Assembly: GCF_018403225.1 (NCBI RefSeq)
Contig: NZ_BOSG01000001.1
Coordinates: 558,001-622,000 of the forward strand
Source: Paenibacillus sp. J23TS9
Lineage (GTDB): Bacteria; Bacillota; Bacilli; Paenibacillales; Paenibacillaceae
Length of the DNA: 64,000 nucleotides
Direction of reading: 5' to 3'
Shown here: positions 50,977-59,322 of the stretch, in pieces
How positions within the stretch are numbered: position 1 is the stretch's first letter
Layout: the number at the start of each line of letters is the position of its first letter
Made by a program: the position numbers and the translations under genes
The notes under the pieces: generated by a model
What the model was told of the DNA's origin: nothing
Database searches by the model: none
What the model saw: only the letters and a program-made list of their open reading frames with translations

Positions 50977-52308
50977 ATGTTCTTACATGGTACAAGTCAA
51001 ATAAATGCAGCCGGACATCTGGAGATCGGCGGATGCGATGTTACGGATCTCAAGGCCAAGTACGGAACCCCGCTCTATGTCGTGGATGAGGATCTTGTGC
51101 GCCAGCGCTGCCAGCAGTATATAGCCGCCTTTCGCGCATCAGGACTGAAATTCCAGGTAGCATATGCGAGCAAAGCGTTCTGCGTTATGGCCATGTGCCG
51201 TATTGCGGATCAGGAGGGCATGTCACTGGATGTCGTTTCTGACGGTGAGCTGTACACGGCACTGCAGGCGGGTTTTCCAGCCAAGCGCATTCATTTTCAC
51301 GGCAACAACAAGACACTCGAAGAGATCGAAATGGCGATTGATGCTGAAATCGGCTGCTTCGTTGTGGACAACTTGATTGAGCTTCATCTTCTCAATGCGG
51401 TGGCTGCCGAGAAAAATGTAAGTGTACAGATTTTGCTCCGCGTAACGCCTGGTGTTGAAGCGCATACTCATGAGTACATTTCCACAGGCCAAACCGATTC
51501 GAAATTCGGTTTTGACATCGGAAATGGTTCTGCATTTGAAGCTGTGAAGCTGGCATCCGAACAGTCCAATTTGGATCTGCTCGGCGTGCACTCCCATATC
51601 GGATCTCAGATTTTTGAGGTAGAGGGCTTTGAAATGGCCGTCCAAAGAGTTGCAGAATTCGCTCAACGGGTTCATCAAGAGCTTGGCGTGCAGTTCAAAG
51701 TGGTCAATCTTGGTGGAGGCTTTGGTATCCGTTATGTGGAAGGCGACACACCGCTTGAGGTTTCGCAGTATGTCAAAGCGATCACCGATGCGGTCAAAAC
51801 ACATTTCTCCAGCTGGTCTTCCGAGGTACCTGAAATCTGGGTAGAGCCGGGACGCAGCATCGTTGGAGATGCCGGCACGACGTTGTACACCGTAGGAACA
51901 AGCAAGGATATTCCTGGCGTTCGCAAGTATGTGGCCGTTGACGGAGGCATGACGGATAATCCGCGTCCTGCTTTATACGAATCCAAGTATGAAGCCGTGC
52001 TCGCTAACCGTGCCAATGAACCGATTCAAGAAACGGTTTCGATTGCCGGTAAATGCTGCGAGAGCGGAGATATGCTGATCTGGGATCTGGATCTGCCACA
52101 GGTAAACAGTGGTGATTTACTGGCTGTTGCCTGCACGGGAGCATACAACTATTCCATGGCCAGCAATTATAACCGGATTCGCCGTCCGGCGGTCGTCTTT
52201 GTCAATCAGGGCGAAAGCGATCTGGTTGTACGCCGGGAAACGCTGCAGGATATCATTGGCAATGACATGGTACCTGAGCGTATTAGCAAGCAGGCTGTTT
52301 TGAAATAG
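50977..52308 (+). CDS. lysA: Diaminopimelate decarboxylase
   Basis: 443 residues from ATG 50977, with GAAGGGA eight bases upstream; the frame is open from 50875 but upstream residues do not fit the family. PLP enzyme making lysine from meso-diaminopimelate. Marks: VAYASKAF (PLP Lys), GVHSHIGSQIF, NLGGGFGI, WVEPGRSIVGDAG and CCESGD (active Cys). A possible promoter with TATACT lies about 60 bases before the start. Confidence 0.95.
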   Translation: MFLHGTSQINAAGHLEIGGCDVTDLKAKYGTPLYVVDEDLVRQRCQQYIAAFRASGLKFQVAYASKAFCVMAMCRIADQEGMSLDVVSDGELYTALQAGFPAKRIHFHGNNKTLEEIEMAIDAEIGCFVVDNLIELHLLNAVAAEKNVSVQILLRVTPGVEAHTHEYISTGQTDSKFGFDIGNGSAFEAVKLASEQSNLDLLGVHSHIGSQIFEVEGFEMAVQRVAEFAQRVHQELGVQFKVVNLGGGFGIRYVEGDTPLEVSQYVKAITDAVKTHFSSWSSEVPEIWVEPGRSIVGDAGTTLYTVGTSKDIPGVRKYVAVDGGMTDNPRPALYESKYEAVLANRANEPIQETVSIAGKCCESGDMLIWDLDLPQVNSGDLLAVACTGAYNYSMASNYNRIRRPAVVFVNQGESDLVVRRETLQDIIGNDMVPERISKQAVLK

Positions 52309-52350
52309 AAATCAGCCGTACTTAAAGCAAGAATTGGTGAAGAACAAAAC

Positions 52351-52405
52351 ACGAAAAGGATCATTTCTGTATTGGGGAATGCAGAAATGATTCTTTTCGT
52401 TTAAT
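52351..52405 (+). terminator. Terminator of lysA
   Basis: ACGAAAAGGATCATTTCTG pairs with CAGAAATGATTCTTTTCGT with one mismatch, loop of 12, then TTTAATTTT. Confidence 0.8.
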
Positions 52406-52572
52406 TTTGCCGATTTTTGCTCATCCTTACTTAAGATTACTGGTAGACAAAGTATGTGAAATATTGCAAAAGTGCTGTGAATTGAGATACAATCAGAAAG
52501 TGATGAAAATAAGGACATGCCTTTAAAGGGGTTTGTCTATGGTTAAAAAATTTCCAGAGGAAGTGACTACTA

Positions 52573-53010
52573 ATGAAAAAAGGAACAATTGAACTTGAAA
52601 ATGGTGGAGTTGTTGAAATAGAATTTCTGCCACAAGAAGCTCCAAATACGGTTGCAAACTTTGAAAAGCTTGCTAACTCCGGCTTTTACAATGGACTGTC
52701 ATTTCACCGTGTAATTCCTGGTTTTGTCGCTCAAGGCGGCTGTCCAGTAGGTAACGGAACAGGTGGACCGGGTTATACCATCGATTGCGAAACAGCAACG
52801 AATACAACGAAACACACTAAAGGTGTTTTCTCTATGGCACATGCTGGCCGCAATACGGGTGGCAGCCAATTTTTTATTGTTTATGAGCCGCAGCCTCATC
52901 TGGATGGTGTACACACTGTCTTCGGAAAAGTTACAAAGGGCATGGAATTGATCGATGCGGTCAAACAAGGCGACAAAATGAAAGAAGTTAAGGTTTGGGA
53001 CGCAGAGTAA
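52573..53010 (+). CDS. ppiB: Peptidyl-prolyl cis-trans isomerase (cyclophilin)
   Basis: 145 residues; AGAGGAAG before the ATG. Cyclophilin fold: [13 protein letters not shown] (active Arg), [19 protein letters not shown] and [12 protein letters not shown]. Cytoplasmic folding helper. The last backbone gene before the prophage. Confidence 0.95.
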   Translation: MKKGTIELENGGVVEIEFLPQEAPNTVANFEKLANSGFYNGLSFHRVIPGFVAQGGCPVGNGTGGPGYTIDCETATNTTKHTKGVFSMAHAGRNTGGSQFFIVYEPQPHLDGVHTVFGKVTKGMELIDAVKQGDKMKEVKVWDAE

Positions 53011-53020
53011 TATATTCTTG

Positions 53021-53061
53021 AAAAACCCCCTCCAGAGGTATGTCCTTCGGAGGGGGTTTTT
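53021..53061 (+). terminator. Terminator of ppiB
   Basis: AAAAACCCCCTCC (53021-53033) pairs with GGAGGGGGTTTTT (53049-53061), perfect 13 bp. Confidence 0.85.
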
Positions 53062-53082
53062 AGCAAAATTCATAACAATCAA

Positions 53083-53127
53083 GCCGCCTTTTTCATTGCT
53101 GTTGCAAGGGGAAGGCGGTCTTTTTCG
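53083..53127 (+). terminator. Second terminator-like hairpin
   Basis: CCGCCTT pairs with AAGGCGG (ending 53118), followed by TCTTTTTCG. It may stop transcription coming from the right or serve a short transcript; no gene is seen between it and ppiB. Confidence 0.45.
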
Positions 53128-53290
53128 TTTTGAAAAAGAATGAGCCCCGCAGATTTGAGGTTGCATTTTACGAAATGCGGTGTTAACATTCCTTTTAAGA
53201 AAGCACCTGAATGTTCAGGAAAGTTTTCTCTACAATTTCATAAGCAAGATTGGTTAATCCTTCGGGGCAGGAAAGTAGTACCTCGAATTT

Positions 53291-53336
53291 AAAAAACGCT
53301 GAATCCCTTATGCACCAATGGGTTCAGCGTTTTTTG
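53291..53336 (+). terminator. Hairpin at the prophage border
   Basis: AAAAAACGCTGAATCCC pairs with GGGTTCAGCGTTTTTT with one bulge. Its T run merges with the GGTAGG repeats, so the phage att core may lie here. Confidence 0.6.
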
Positions 53337-53339
53337 TTT

Positions 53340-53378
53340 GGTAGGGAACTTGTTCTGGTAGGTTTTTTGGTAGGGAAC
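53340..53378. repeat. GGTAGG direct repeats next to the integrase gene
   Basis: GGTAGGGAAC occurs at 53340-53349 and 53369-53378, with GGTAGG again at 53357-53362. Short direct repeats beside an integrase gene are often integrase-binding sites. The second att is outside the window, so the core cannot be set. Confidence 0.4.
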
Positions 53379-53421
53379 AGGAGATAATAATTCACCACCC
53401 ATAGGTAATCAAGTGGTGTTA

Positions 53422-54531
53422 TCAGTTTAACATTTGGTCTAACTTTTCAAGTGCTTCACGTTGCATATTCGGCATTAGATGGGAATATAAATCGAGTGTA
53501 ACTTTTATCGAAGAATGTCCTAATAATTCTTGGACTACTTTAGGATGAGCTCCCGATGTAAGTAGGAGGGATGCACAAGTATGTCTCAGATCGTGGAAGC
53601 GGATCTGTCGCATATTTGTATTCTTGAGGATTCTCATCCAAAACTTATGGAAGTTCCCCAAGCTCGCTGGTTGTCCATCAGGATGACAAACTACATAGCT
53701 GTCATCTTTGAAGTCGATCTTTTCTTCCCAACGTTCTTGAATAATCACAGTTTTATGTCGCTTCAATTCTTTTTGCACAAATTTCGAGATTGTAATTGAA
53801 CGTTCTGCGTTTTCATTCTTTCCGCCTTCCTTAACCCTTCCTCGAGGTTTAAGCGTCTGACGAATTCTGATCTGAGAATTTTCGAAGTCAATATCCTTAA
53901 ATCTCAATCCCAATATTTCCCCTCGACGCATGCCTGTGTAAATAGCCAGAACAAACAATATTCTGTGTCTGTGGTTTAATACACTAAAGAATTGTTTTAC
54001 TTCTTCCTTCGTCCAATAATCAACTTTTGATTTACCAGCTCGAGGTCGAGAGCCTTTGTCTAACAGATCAAAAGGATTCTTAGCAATCTGCTCTTTTCTT
54101 TGTGCAGTTTTGAACGCTGTCTGTACAAGATTGAATATTTTTCGTACTGTTCCATCAGCAAGGCCCTTTTCCTGAAGCGATCTCGTTAACCTTTCAATAT
54201 CAGTTACATCGAGTTTCTGGAAAAGAATGTGCCCTATAGCAGGAGAGATGTGATTCTTTATATGCCCTTCATTTGTCTCTCTTGTTTCTTTAGAAACATC
54301 TTGTTTGTTTGCAAGCCAATCTTCCATATATTCTGATACGGTTAATTTTGAAGGATCAACATACTGTCCTTTTTCCCATTCAACTCGTGCTAACCTTTCC
54401 GCAGCGCGTGCCTCAGTTTTTCCGGTGAATCCACGTTTTTTAATTGTCTTACGTTCTCCATACTTGTCCTTAACTTCAAAAGCATAGTACCAATGTTCTT
54501 TGCCTTTCTTCATGTAAGAATAAATAGGCAT
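53422..54531 (-). CDS. int: Phage integrase, tyrosine recombinase
   Basis: 369 residues; minus-strand start with GGAGGTT upstream. N-terminal arm-binding domain (WYYAFEVKDKYGERKTIKKRGF), SAM-like core-binding domain (TVSEYMEDWLANKQ...), catalytic domain with R in YTGMRRGEILGL, HDLRHTCASLLL (H..R), LGHSS and Tyr in TLDLYSHL. All catalytic residues present. The gene end lies 40 bases from the GGTAGG repeats. Confidence 0.95.
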   Translation of the reverse strand: MPIYSYMKKGKEHWYYAFEVKDKYGERKTIKKRGFTGKTEARAAERLARVEWEKGQYVDPSKLTVSEYMEDWLANKQDVSKETRETNEGHIKNHISPAIGHILFQKLDVTDIERLTRSLQEKGLADGTVRKIFNLVQTAFKTAQRKEQIAKNPFDLLDKGSRPRAGKSKVDYWTKEEVKQFFSVLNHRHRILFVLAIYTGMRRGEILGLRFKDIDFENSQIRIRQTLKPRGRVKEGGKNENAERSITISKFVQKELKRHKTVIIQERWEEKIDFKDDSYVVCHPDGQPASLGNFHKFWMRILKNTNMRQIRFHDLRHTCASLLLTSGAHPKVVQELLGHSSIKVTLDLYSHLMPNMQREALEKLDQMLN

Positions 54532-55258
54532 CTAGCCGAACCTCCTTTCAAAACACTATAGCAAACAAAGGAGACTAGCGGCAACTAAATGTAATAATAA
54601 GGTAACAAATAATGAGGATGGACTGATTTATTTTATAAAAATTATCTAAAAAAAAACTAACGATTAATGATTCTGTTAGCTTTTATCGTGTTATATTTGT
54701 ATCATGGAAAATCGAGAAGAGGACACCACAGGGGCATGAATGCCCTACCTACCAGGTCGGCCAATGAGCCGGCCTCTTTTAATTAGTGGTGAAAGTTCCA
54801 ATCTCGCCGATCCTGTCCACTGACAATATATTGTGTTCAAACTGTATTGTTGGAGGTGGGCTATATTAGGGGCCTGTCATAAGTGTCTAAGGTTACGTTC
54901 CTACGTGGCTGAGTTTGTGAGGGGCTCCTTAAAATTACTAGATAGAACCCGGGAAAGTGCCGTTCCTTAGTTTTCAAGTCAGACATAGAATGTATTAGGC
55001 TGTTCTTGACAACGCCAGCCCCTTTTATCTCAGCCGTGACTGCAGCGGTTAAAGAACAGATCGCAGGGGCTTTCCGCTGCCTTGGTGAAGCGGAGCACAT
55101 AATTGATCGTGAAGACCACTCACTTGAGTGGTTTTTTACTCTCATTGAAGGGACAAGGATAGAGTGTCGTGCTTCATGTCATCTGGGTATGCTACAAACG
55201 CTGTTTGAATATAATGGCTAAATATAAAATTAGAACTGCATTGAGGCGGTGTTGATAA
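54532..55258. other. Phage regulatory region without a clear gene
   Basis: Contains GGGCAT-ga-ATGCCC (54732-54745) and right after it a terminator, AGGTCGGC (54754-54761) with GCCGGCCT (54768-54775) and TTTT, which would end a short plus-strand transcript from about 54690. A further terminator CCACTC-actt-GAGTGG with TTTTTT lies at about 55113-55134; the open frame that crosses it (55006-55221) is therefore unlikely to be a gene. No repressor gene is evident where one is expected. Confidence 0.5.
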
Positions 55259-55657
55259 ATGTGTCTCTACGGAACTTATGTAATGGTGGATGTTATCAAT
55301 CCAAACCAGGTTCGAAAACGGGTACCAGTTGATGCGTGCATATCAGACGAAATTAAACAACTCAATATGGCTGGTGTCGTGACTCTTGGGTGTTGCTGCG
55401 GTCATGGATCCGCAGGTAAGATCACGGAGTGGGAGAACGGCTTCGGGCGGTGGAAAGGATTTGTTGAACCACCACATGCACTTATAGACGAAGAAAGCGT
55501 AGAACAGGCGCAGAAGTTAGGATATCGTCCATTCCCTTATACTTATGCAGATGGAGAACAATGTGGGGTATCTAAAATGTATCTGAAGACAGGATGCCTT
55601 ACAGAAGCAGCTTGCGCGCAATGGAAGGAAAGAGAGGAGCAGCGAACTCCTCTCTAA
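55259..55657 (+). CDS. Cys-rich phage hypothetical protein
   Basis: 132 residues; GAGGCGG before the ATG. MCLYGTYVMVDVINPNQV, then ISDEIKQLNMAGVVTLGCCCGHGSAG: this opening with GCCCGHG is seen in small conserved proteins of Bacillus and Paenibacillus phages. The Cys and His suggest metal binding. Function unknown. Confidence 0.65.
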   Translation: MCLYGTYVMVDVINPNQVRKRVPVDACISDEIKQLNMAGVVTLGCCCGHGSAGKITEWENGFGRWKGFVEPPHALIDEESVEQAQKLGYRPFPYTYADGEQCGVSKMYLKTGCLTEAACAQWKEREEQRTPL

Positions 55658-55661
55658 AAGA

Positions 55662-55850
55662 CTACTTTCGATGCTTCGAAGTGTAACAATGTTTGCATCC
55701 ATCATAGATGTTTGGATAAAGGACGGTCCAATCATCATTCGTTTCAACTCGGTGCTTCGAGCTGATGAGATGAATATTACAAGCAGAAACGACATGAGCA
55801 GTGCGATGGACCTCTTTGTTGGGTCCGATGTTAACGATGTACGTAGCCAT
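55662..55850 (-). CDS. Small Cys-containing phage protein, minus strand
   Basis: 62 residues (MATYIVNIGPNKEVHRTAHV, ending YDGCKHCYTSKHRK), start with GGAGG at good spacing. The pattern of a short strand, an 'EVH' motif and C-terminal GCxxC occurs in small phage proteins of unknown function. It converges on the preceding gene with only four bases between the stops. The overlapping plus-strand frame (55671-55928) lacks any such support. Confidence 0.55.
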   Translation of the reverse strand: MATYIVNIGPNKEVHRTAHVVSACNIHLISSKHRVETNDDWTVLYPNIYDGCKHCYTSKHRK

Positions 55851-55934
55851 GTAAATACCTCCTTCCCTCCTGGGTATTTCGGTGCATCAAAAGGAAATTC
55901 CTTCCTGAATGTCGAAGTATGGCATTGAGAGGGG

Positions 55935-56258
55935 GTGGACATTATAACAAATTTATCGATCGAAGATAAAGAACGGTTTATTAAGGTGAATAAGTTGTAT
56001 TTAAATTACATTGGAGAAGATGTTGAATCTCTGCTGGAATATCTTCCAAATAAACTGCATACATCAACAAGCGCCGACATTCTAATCATGCTCTTGCCAA
56101 GAACTGCGGTAAGGTTAAAGGACACGAACCTGGACGCTGCTCGTCAAGTAGGCGAATTGCTTACAAAATTCAAAAAACTAAATTTGGATGAAGATGGGGT
56201 ATTTGAATCCATTCTTTTTGAGATGGAAGAAGTTGCAGAAAAATATCAAATTCAATAA
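55935..56258 (+). CDS. Hypothetical phage protein (107 aa)
   Basis: GTG start behind GAGGGG. Acidic, helical; no family recognised (SIEDKERFIKVNKLYLNYIGED...). Nine bases before the next gene, so probably co-transcribed. Confidence 0.5.
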   Translation: MDIITNLSIEDKERFIKVNKLYLNYIGEDVESLLEYLPNKLHTSTSADILIMLLPRTAVRLKDTNLDAARQVGELLTKFKKLNLDEDGVFESILFEMEEVAEKYQIQ

Positions 56259-56266
56259 GCAGATAG

Positions 56267-56527
56267 GTGGGATTTTTTTTGGGGAAATTCAGCCCTGACG
56301 AGTACAATGAACGATCGAAAAAAAGATTTGATTTATTAGATATAGTATACGGACACCATGAAAACGGAAGAGCAGAATTGACAATAGATTTGAATCGAGT
56401 ACAAGGTCCTGCTTTTCTCGATTATCTTTGGTTAATTGAGAATGAGTATCTGACTTTAGTGAGTAGTAATAATACACAATACAAAGTTAGGATTGCTAAA
56501 AAAGGCTTCGACAAAGTAGAAGGTTGA
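56267..56527 (+). CDS. Small hypothetical phage protein (86 aa)
   Basis: GTG at 56267 follows AGATAGG; a TTG at 56279 is an alternative. The last 50 residues (ELTIDLNRVQGPAFLDYLWLIENEYLTLVSSNNTQYKVRIAKKGFD) may form a small winged-helix-like fold. Function unknown. A terminator follows. Confidence 0.5.
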   Translation: MGFFLGKFSPDEYNERSKKRFDLLDIVYGHHENGRAELTIDLNRVQGPAFLDYLWLIENEYLTLVSSNNTQYKVRIAKKGFDKVEG

Positions 56528-56537
56528 AAATTGATTG

Positions 56538-56565
56538 AGTCGCTCAAATGAGCGGCTTTTTATTT
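56538..56565 (+). terminator. Terminator in the early phage region
   Basis: AGTCGCTC (56538-56545) pairs with GAGCGGCT (56550-56557), then TTTTATTTT. Confidence 0.75.
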
Positions 56566-56596
56566 TCAAAGAAGCCATAAACACCTTCTTTACAAT

Positions 56597-56631
56597 CATC
56601 ATATGGTGATGTAAAATATCATCAAATGATG
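56597..56631 (+). promoter_or_regulatory. Paired CATCA/TGATG operators
   Basis: CATCA-tatgg-TGATG (56597-56611) and CATCA-aa-TGATG (56620-56631) are two inverted repeats with the same arms, directly before the HTH gene at 56650. A likely binding site for that HTH protein or another phage regulator. Confidence 0.5.
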
Positions 56632-56649
56632 ATTACAGGGGTGAGCATA

Positions 56650-57063
56650 TTGCGCGAAGATTACAAGCAGTACTTGGAAGATAGTGACGAATTAACGCCA
56701 TCTGAGGCGGCTTATCGTTGGGGCATGAAACGTAACACTTTAATAGCTGCGCTCAACAGAGGAAGATTTAACGAACATCTTTCTAACGGTGAAGTGAGGA
56801 GATTTACTCAGCACGGTTCAACTGAGTGGTATCTTTCAGTCAAAGCTATGCGCAACGTATATGGTGATGAGGATCGAGTTCAAGTATTTGAATTAAGTAA
56901 CCTTGAAGGAGAAACTTTAAGGCCGCGGGAAGGGTTATTCTTTGAGGGACATTTCATTTATATCACTAAGCCTGGTGAAATACTTGATCAAGAATTGTTG
57001 CTTAAACTTCGGGAGTGTACGGATCATTATAAAGCCCGTGAGCTTATGGAACAGCGGGTGTAG
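56650..57063 (+). CDS. Phage helix-turn-helix protein
   Basis: 137 residues from the TTG at 56650, with AGGGGTGA five bases upstream; in-frame ATGs at 56626 and 56629 fall in the operator and lack a site. An HTH-like segment (LTPSEAAYRWGMKRNTLIAALNRGRF) is followed by a domain with GSTEWYLSVKAMRNVYG as in AlpA/excisionase-like helix-turn-helix proteins with a wing. It may be a regulator or an excisionase-like protein. Three bases before the replication gene. Confidence 0.6.
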   Translation: MREDYKQYLEDSDELTPSEAAYRWGMKRNTLIAALNRGRFNEHLSNGEVRRFTQHGSTEWYLSVKAMRNVYGDEDRVQVFELSNLEGETLRPREGLFFEGHFIYITKPGEILDQELLLKLRECTDHYKARELMEQRV

Positions 57064-57066
57064 GTT

Positions 57067-57765
57067 ATGGCCAAGTCAAGTAATAATGAAAAATATGTTC
57101 AGGTACCGCACTGGCTGATGGACTACCTAATGACCGCCGGTTTAAATATGACCCAGTTCCGAATTGTACATGTTGTGATCCGGCACACGTTCGGTTTCCA
57201 TAAGATTTGGAATCAATTCTCACTGACTTTCCTCTCTGAACAGACCGGCTGCAATAAACGTCAGGTCACAAGGGAACTCGGTAAGCTCATTGAGCAGAAG
57301 ATACTAATTGAACGTTATGATGGTGCAAAACGGATGCTTTGCATTAATTGTGCAGAGTTAATGCATACATTAATTAAACAGGTTGAAGGTAGTGACTCAT
57401 TAGACACTACTGGGGGTGACTCGTTAGACACTAGAGGTAGTGACTCATTAGACACCCATATAAAAAAAGAAGTAAAAAAAGAAGTTAAAGAAAGAATATA
57501 CATCGATTTTAATCAAATCGACGATCCATTTATAAAAACTTACTTTGAACAATTCAAAAGATTAAAGAATAAACAGCATATGAGAATTACAGAAGAGCAA
57601 TATCAAAACATTGTTGAGCAGATCGATCTGCTGCATTCCTTTGGAGTTACTGTAGAGGAATGGGAAGCTGAGGTCATGGAGCATTTCAAAGAGCTGCCGA
57701 AGAGCAACAATGGGAATATCATAGCGTTCCTGCATGCTGCACCAAGGCGGTTTGATGTGGGATAA
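57067..57765 (+). CDS. Phage replication protein O-like
   Basis: 232 residues. N-terminal domain of the phage replication O family: YVQVPHWLMDYLMTAGLNMTQFRIVHVVIRHTFGFHK, SLTFLSEQTGCNKRQVTRELGKLIEQKIL (winged helix). Then a low-complexity linker with three copies of an eight-residue unit DSLDTxxG (about 112-135) and a C-terminal helical part that could recruit a helicase loader. A terminator closes the early unit. Confidence 0.75.
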   Translation: MAKSSNNEKYVQVPHWLMDYLMTAGLNMTQFRIVHVVIRHTFGFHKIWNQFSLTFLSEQTGCNKRQVTRELGKLIEQKILIERYDGAKRMLCINCAELMHTLIKQVEGSDSLDTTGGDSLDTRGSDSLDTHIKKEVKKEVKERIYIDFNQIDDPFIKTYFEQFKRLKNKQHMRITEEQYQNIVEQIDLLHSFGVTVEEWEAEVMEHFKELPKSNNGNIIAFLHAAPRRFDVG

Positions 57766-57769
57766 ACAA

Positions 57770-57797
57770 AGTCACTCATTCGAGTGGCTTTTTATTT
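57770..57797 (+). terminator. Terminator after the replication gene
   Basis: AGTCACTC pairs with GAGTGGCT (around ATTC), then TTTTATTTT. Confidence 0.75.
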
Positions 57798-57818
57798 TGG
57801 GGAAAGGACGTGAAGGGC

Positions 57819-57941
57819 ATGCACATATTCCACAAATGGATCACAGCGAAACGATCCAGTAAGTACAGGTATCAGGAATGCACCAAATGCGGAAAGCGCA
57901 GAGTAGTCGAAGCATTCAGCGGAGGACATCCAGCCAGTTGA
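57819..57941 (+). CDS. Small zinc-ribbon-like phage protein (40 aa)
   Basis: MHIFHKWITAKRSSKYRYQE, then CTKCGKRRVVEAFSGGH: a basic start and one CxxC knuckle with a later His. Similar tiny proteins occur in many Firmicute phages. Ribosome site AAAGGA ten bases upstream. Confidence 0.55.
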   Translation: MHIFHKWITAKRSSKYRYQECTKCGKRRVVEAFSGGHPAS

Positions 57942-58042
57942 TAATTCATGGCTGGCTAGGAAGACGCAGGGAATATCGACACCGCCACGTAATCGCAAAG
58001 AACGCCGACATGGGCGGAATGATTAGGAAAGGGTGAAATGAT

Positions 58043-58492
58043 ATGAATCAAAGCAAGTATGCTGCAGGTGGTATTGTTTCTGGTGAACATCTGAGAACGA
58101 TCGGCGATGATACGCCTGAAAGGATTATTCCATTGAGTGGTGCTGGAATCTATTCTGAAGAGATAAGAAGAGCAATTGATCCACCTGATGTGACGACCAT
58201 CGCTGAGAGGATTGCAAGCAATGCCAAGGATCTATATGACGAACTGGTTGAGAAGTTCGGTGATGACGATAGAGTCATGGACATGGTGATTGCTGCAATG
58301 CCGTCTATTAGCGCAGAGGCATATAGATCACGTGGGCCGCGCCTTGCGTTTACCGATACGGCAGTATCTATTAGTGAGTCTTTGAAGATTGATAATACAG
58401 CGGATGCTGAAGAGAGGAAGAAGAGTCTTCAAGCTCTTGTTTCAGGGATATTTAATAGGACGTCGTCAGACAGACGGAAATGGCTTCTGTAG
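58043..58492 (+). CDS. Phage hypothetical protein with tape-measure-like motif
   Basis: 149 residues; AGGAAAGGGTG before the ATG. The first 40 residues (AAGGIVSGEHLRTIGDDTPERIIPLSG) match the GGIVxGPxxxxIGExGPExIIPLS motif found near the ends of tape-measure proteins. The rest is acidic and unassigned. It lies in the early region, away from tail genes, so it may be a separate use of the motif. Confidence 0.45.
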   Translation: MNQSKYAAGGIVSGEHLRTIGDDTPERIIPLSGAGIYSEEIRRAIDPPDVTTIAERIASNAKDLYDELVEKFGDDDRVMDMVIAAMPSISAEAYRSRGPRLAFTDTAVSISESLKIDNTADAEERKKSLQALVSGIFNRTSSDRRKWLL

Positions 58493-58812
58493 GCGTTCTG
58501 ATGTAAAGATGAACAAAGAGACACGAAAGTGCTTCGAACGGCTGAGAGGCGGTAAATTCTGGGGCGTAGGTTCTTCTGGACATTCGGATTGACTGCGGGT
58601 GCGGACGACCCCGAAATCCCGCTAGATTCCAAATTTCAAAAACACTTTCCCTTTATATGTGTCTGTCGCCTAACGAGAGCCCTGCTAAGGGCTCTTTTTG
58701 CTGAAATAGTACAAATATCGCTTCTAATTAATGCGTCGCTAAAAACGGCTTTTAAATCGGTCTGAGAGCACCGCTAAAATATAGATCAAGAATGGAAAGT
58801 GGGGGAACGAAA
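58493..58812. other. Intergenic stretch before the packaging genes, with terminator
   Basis: AGAGCCCT (58676-58683) pairs with AGGGCTCT (58688-58695), then TTTTG: a clear terminator. A 27-codon frame (58509-58592) is too short and unlike known proteins. The region directly before the small terminase is where a cos or pac site may lie, but none can be pointed out. Confidence 0.5.
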
Positions 58813-59322
58813 TTGAGGAAAGGAGATAAGAAGCCGGAAGGTATTGTGGGAACAAGCGAATTAGCTGCAATCGTGGGCAAAACGAAGCAATGGATCAGCC
58901 AATTGACACGTGACGGTGTGCTTACTCAGGTATCGCGAGGAAAATATAATCTCGCCGAATCTGTTCAGGCTTACATCAGGCATGTTGCGGGTGTAGCTGA
59001 GGAGGGAAAGGTCAGTTATAACGATGAGAAGGCACAGCACGAGCAGATTAAAAAGGAGATCGCTCAGCTCGAACTAGAGGAAAAGCGGAAGAATCTCCAC
59101 ACCACAAAAGATGTACAAGAGGCGTGGGGAGATTTGTTGGTTAATTTCCGGGGCAGGCTTATGGTTCTTCCTCCGAAACTCGCCAGTGAATTGACTTTCA
59201 TGACCGATGCGAAAGAAATCAGAACCCTGCTTGAATCTAGGCTAACCGATGCGCTCGTGGAGTTGTCCAAGTACGACCCCCTTGAGGAGGGGGACAAACC
59301 TTTTAGTGGTGAGGCCACGTGA
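58813..59322 (+). CDS. Phage terminase small subunit (Nu1-like)
   Basis: 169 residues from TTG 58813 with GGGGGAA upstream; an ATG at 58792 in frame has no site but would add seven residues. N-terminal HTH (IVGTSELAAIVGKTKQWISQLTRDGVLTQVSRGKYNLAESVQAYIRH) followed by a charged coiled coil (EKAQHEQIKKEIAQLELEEKRK), the plan of Nu1-type small terminases. It recognises phage DNA for packaging. The end overlaps the large subunit by four bases. Confidence 0.8.
   Translation: MRKGDKKPEGIVGTSELAAIVGKTKQWISQLTRDGVLTQVSRGKYNLAESVQAYIRHVAGVAEEGKVSYNDEKAQHEQIKKEIAQLELEEKRKNLHTTKDVQEAWGDLLVNFRGRLMVLPPKLASELTFMTDAKEIRTLLESRLTDALVELSKYDPLEEGDKPFSGEAT

Noticed and set aside
55006..55221. 71-codon plus-strand frame in the phage regulatory region
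   Set aside because: It reads through a clear terminator hairpin with U run near 55113-55134 and lacks a ribosome site.
55671..55928. Plus-strand frame opposite the small Cys gene
   Set aside because: The minus-strand frame has a strong ribosome site and a conserved-looking GCxxC end; this one has neither.
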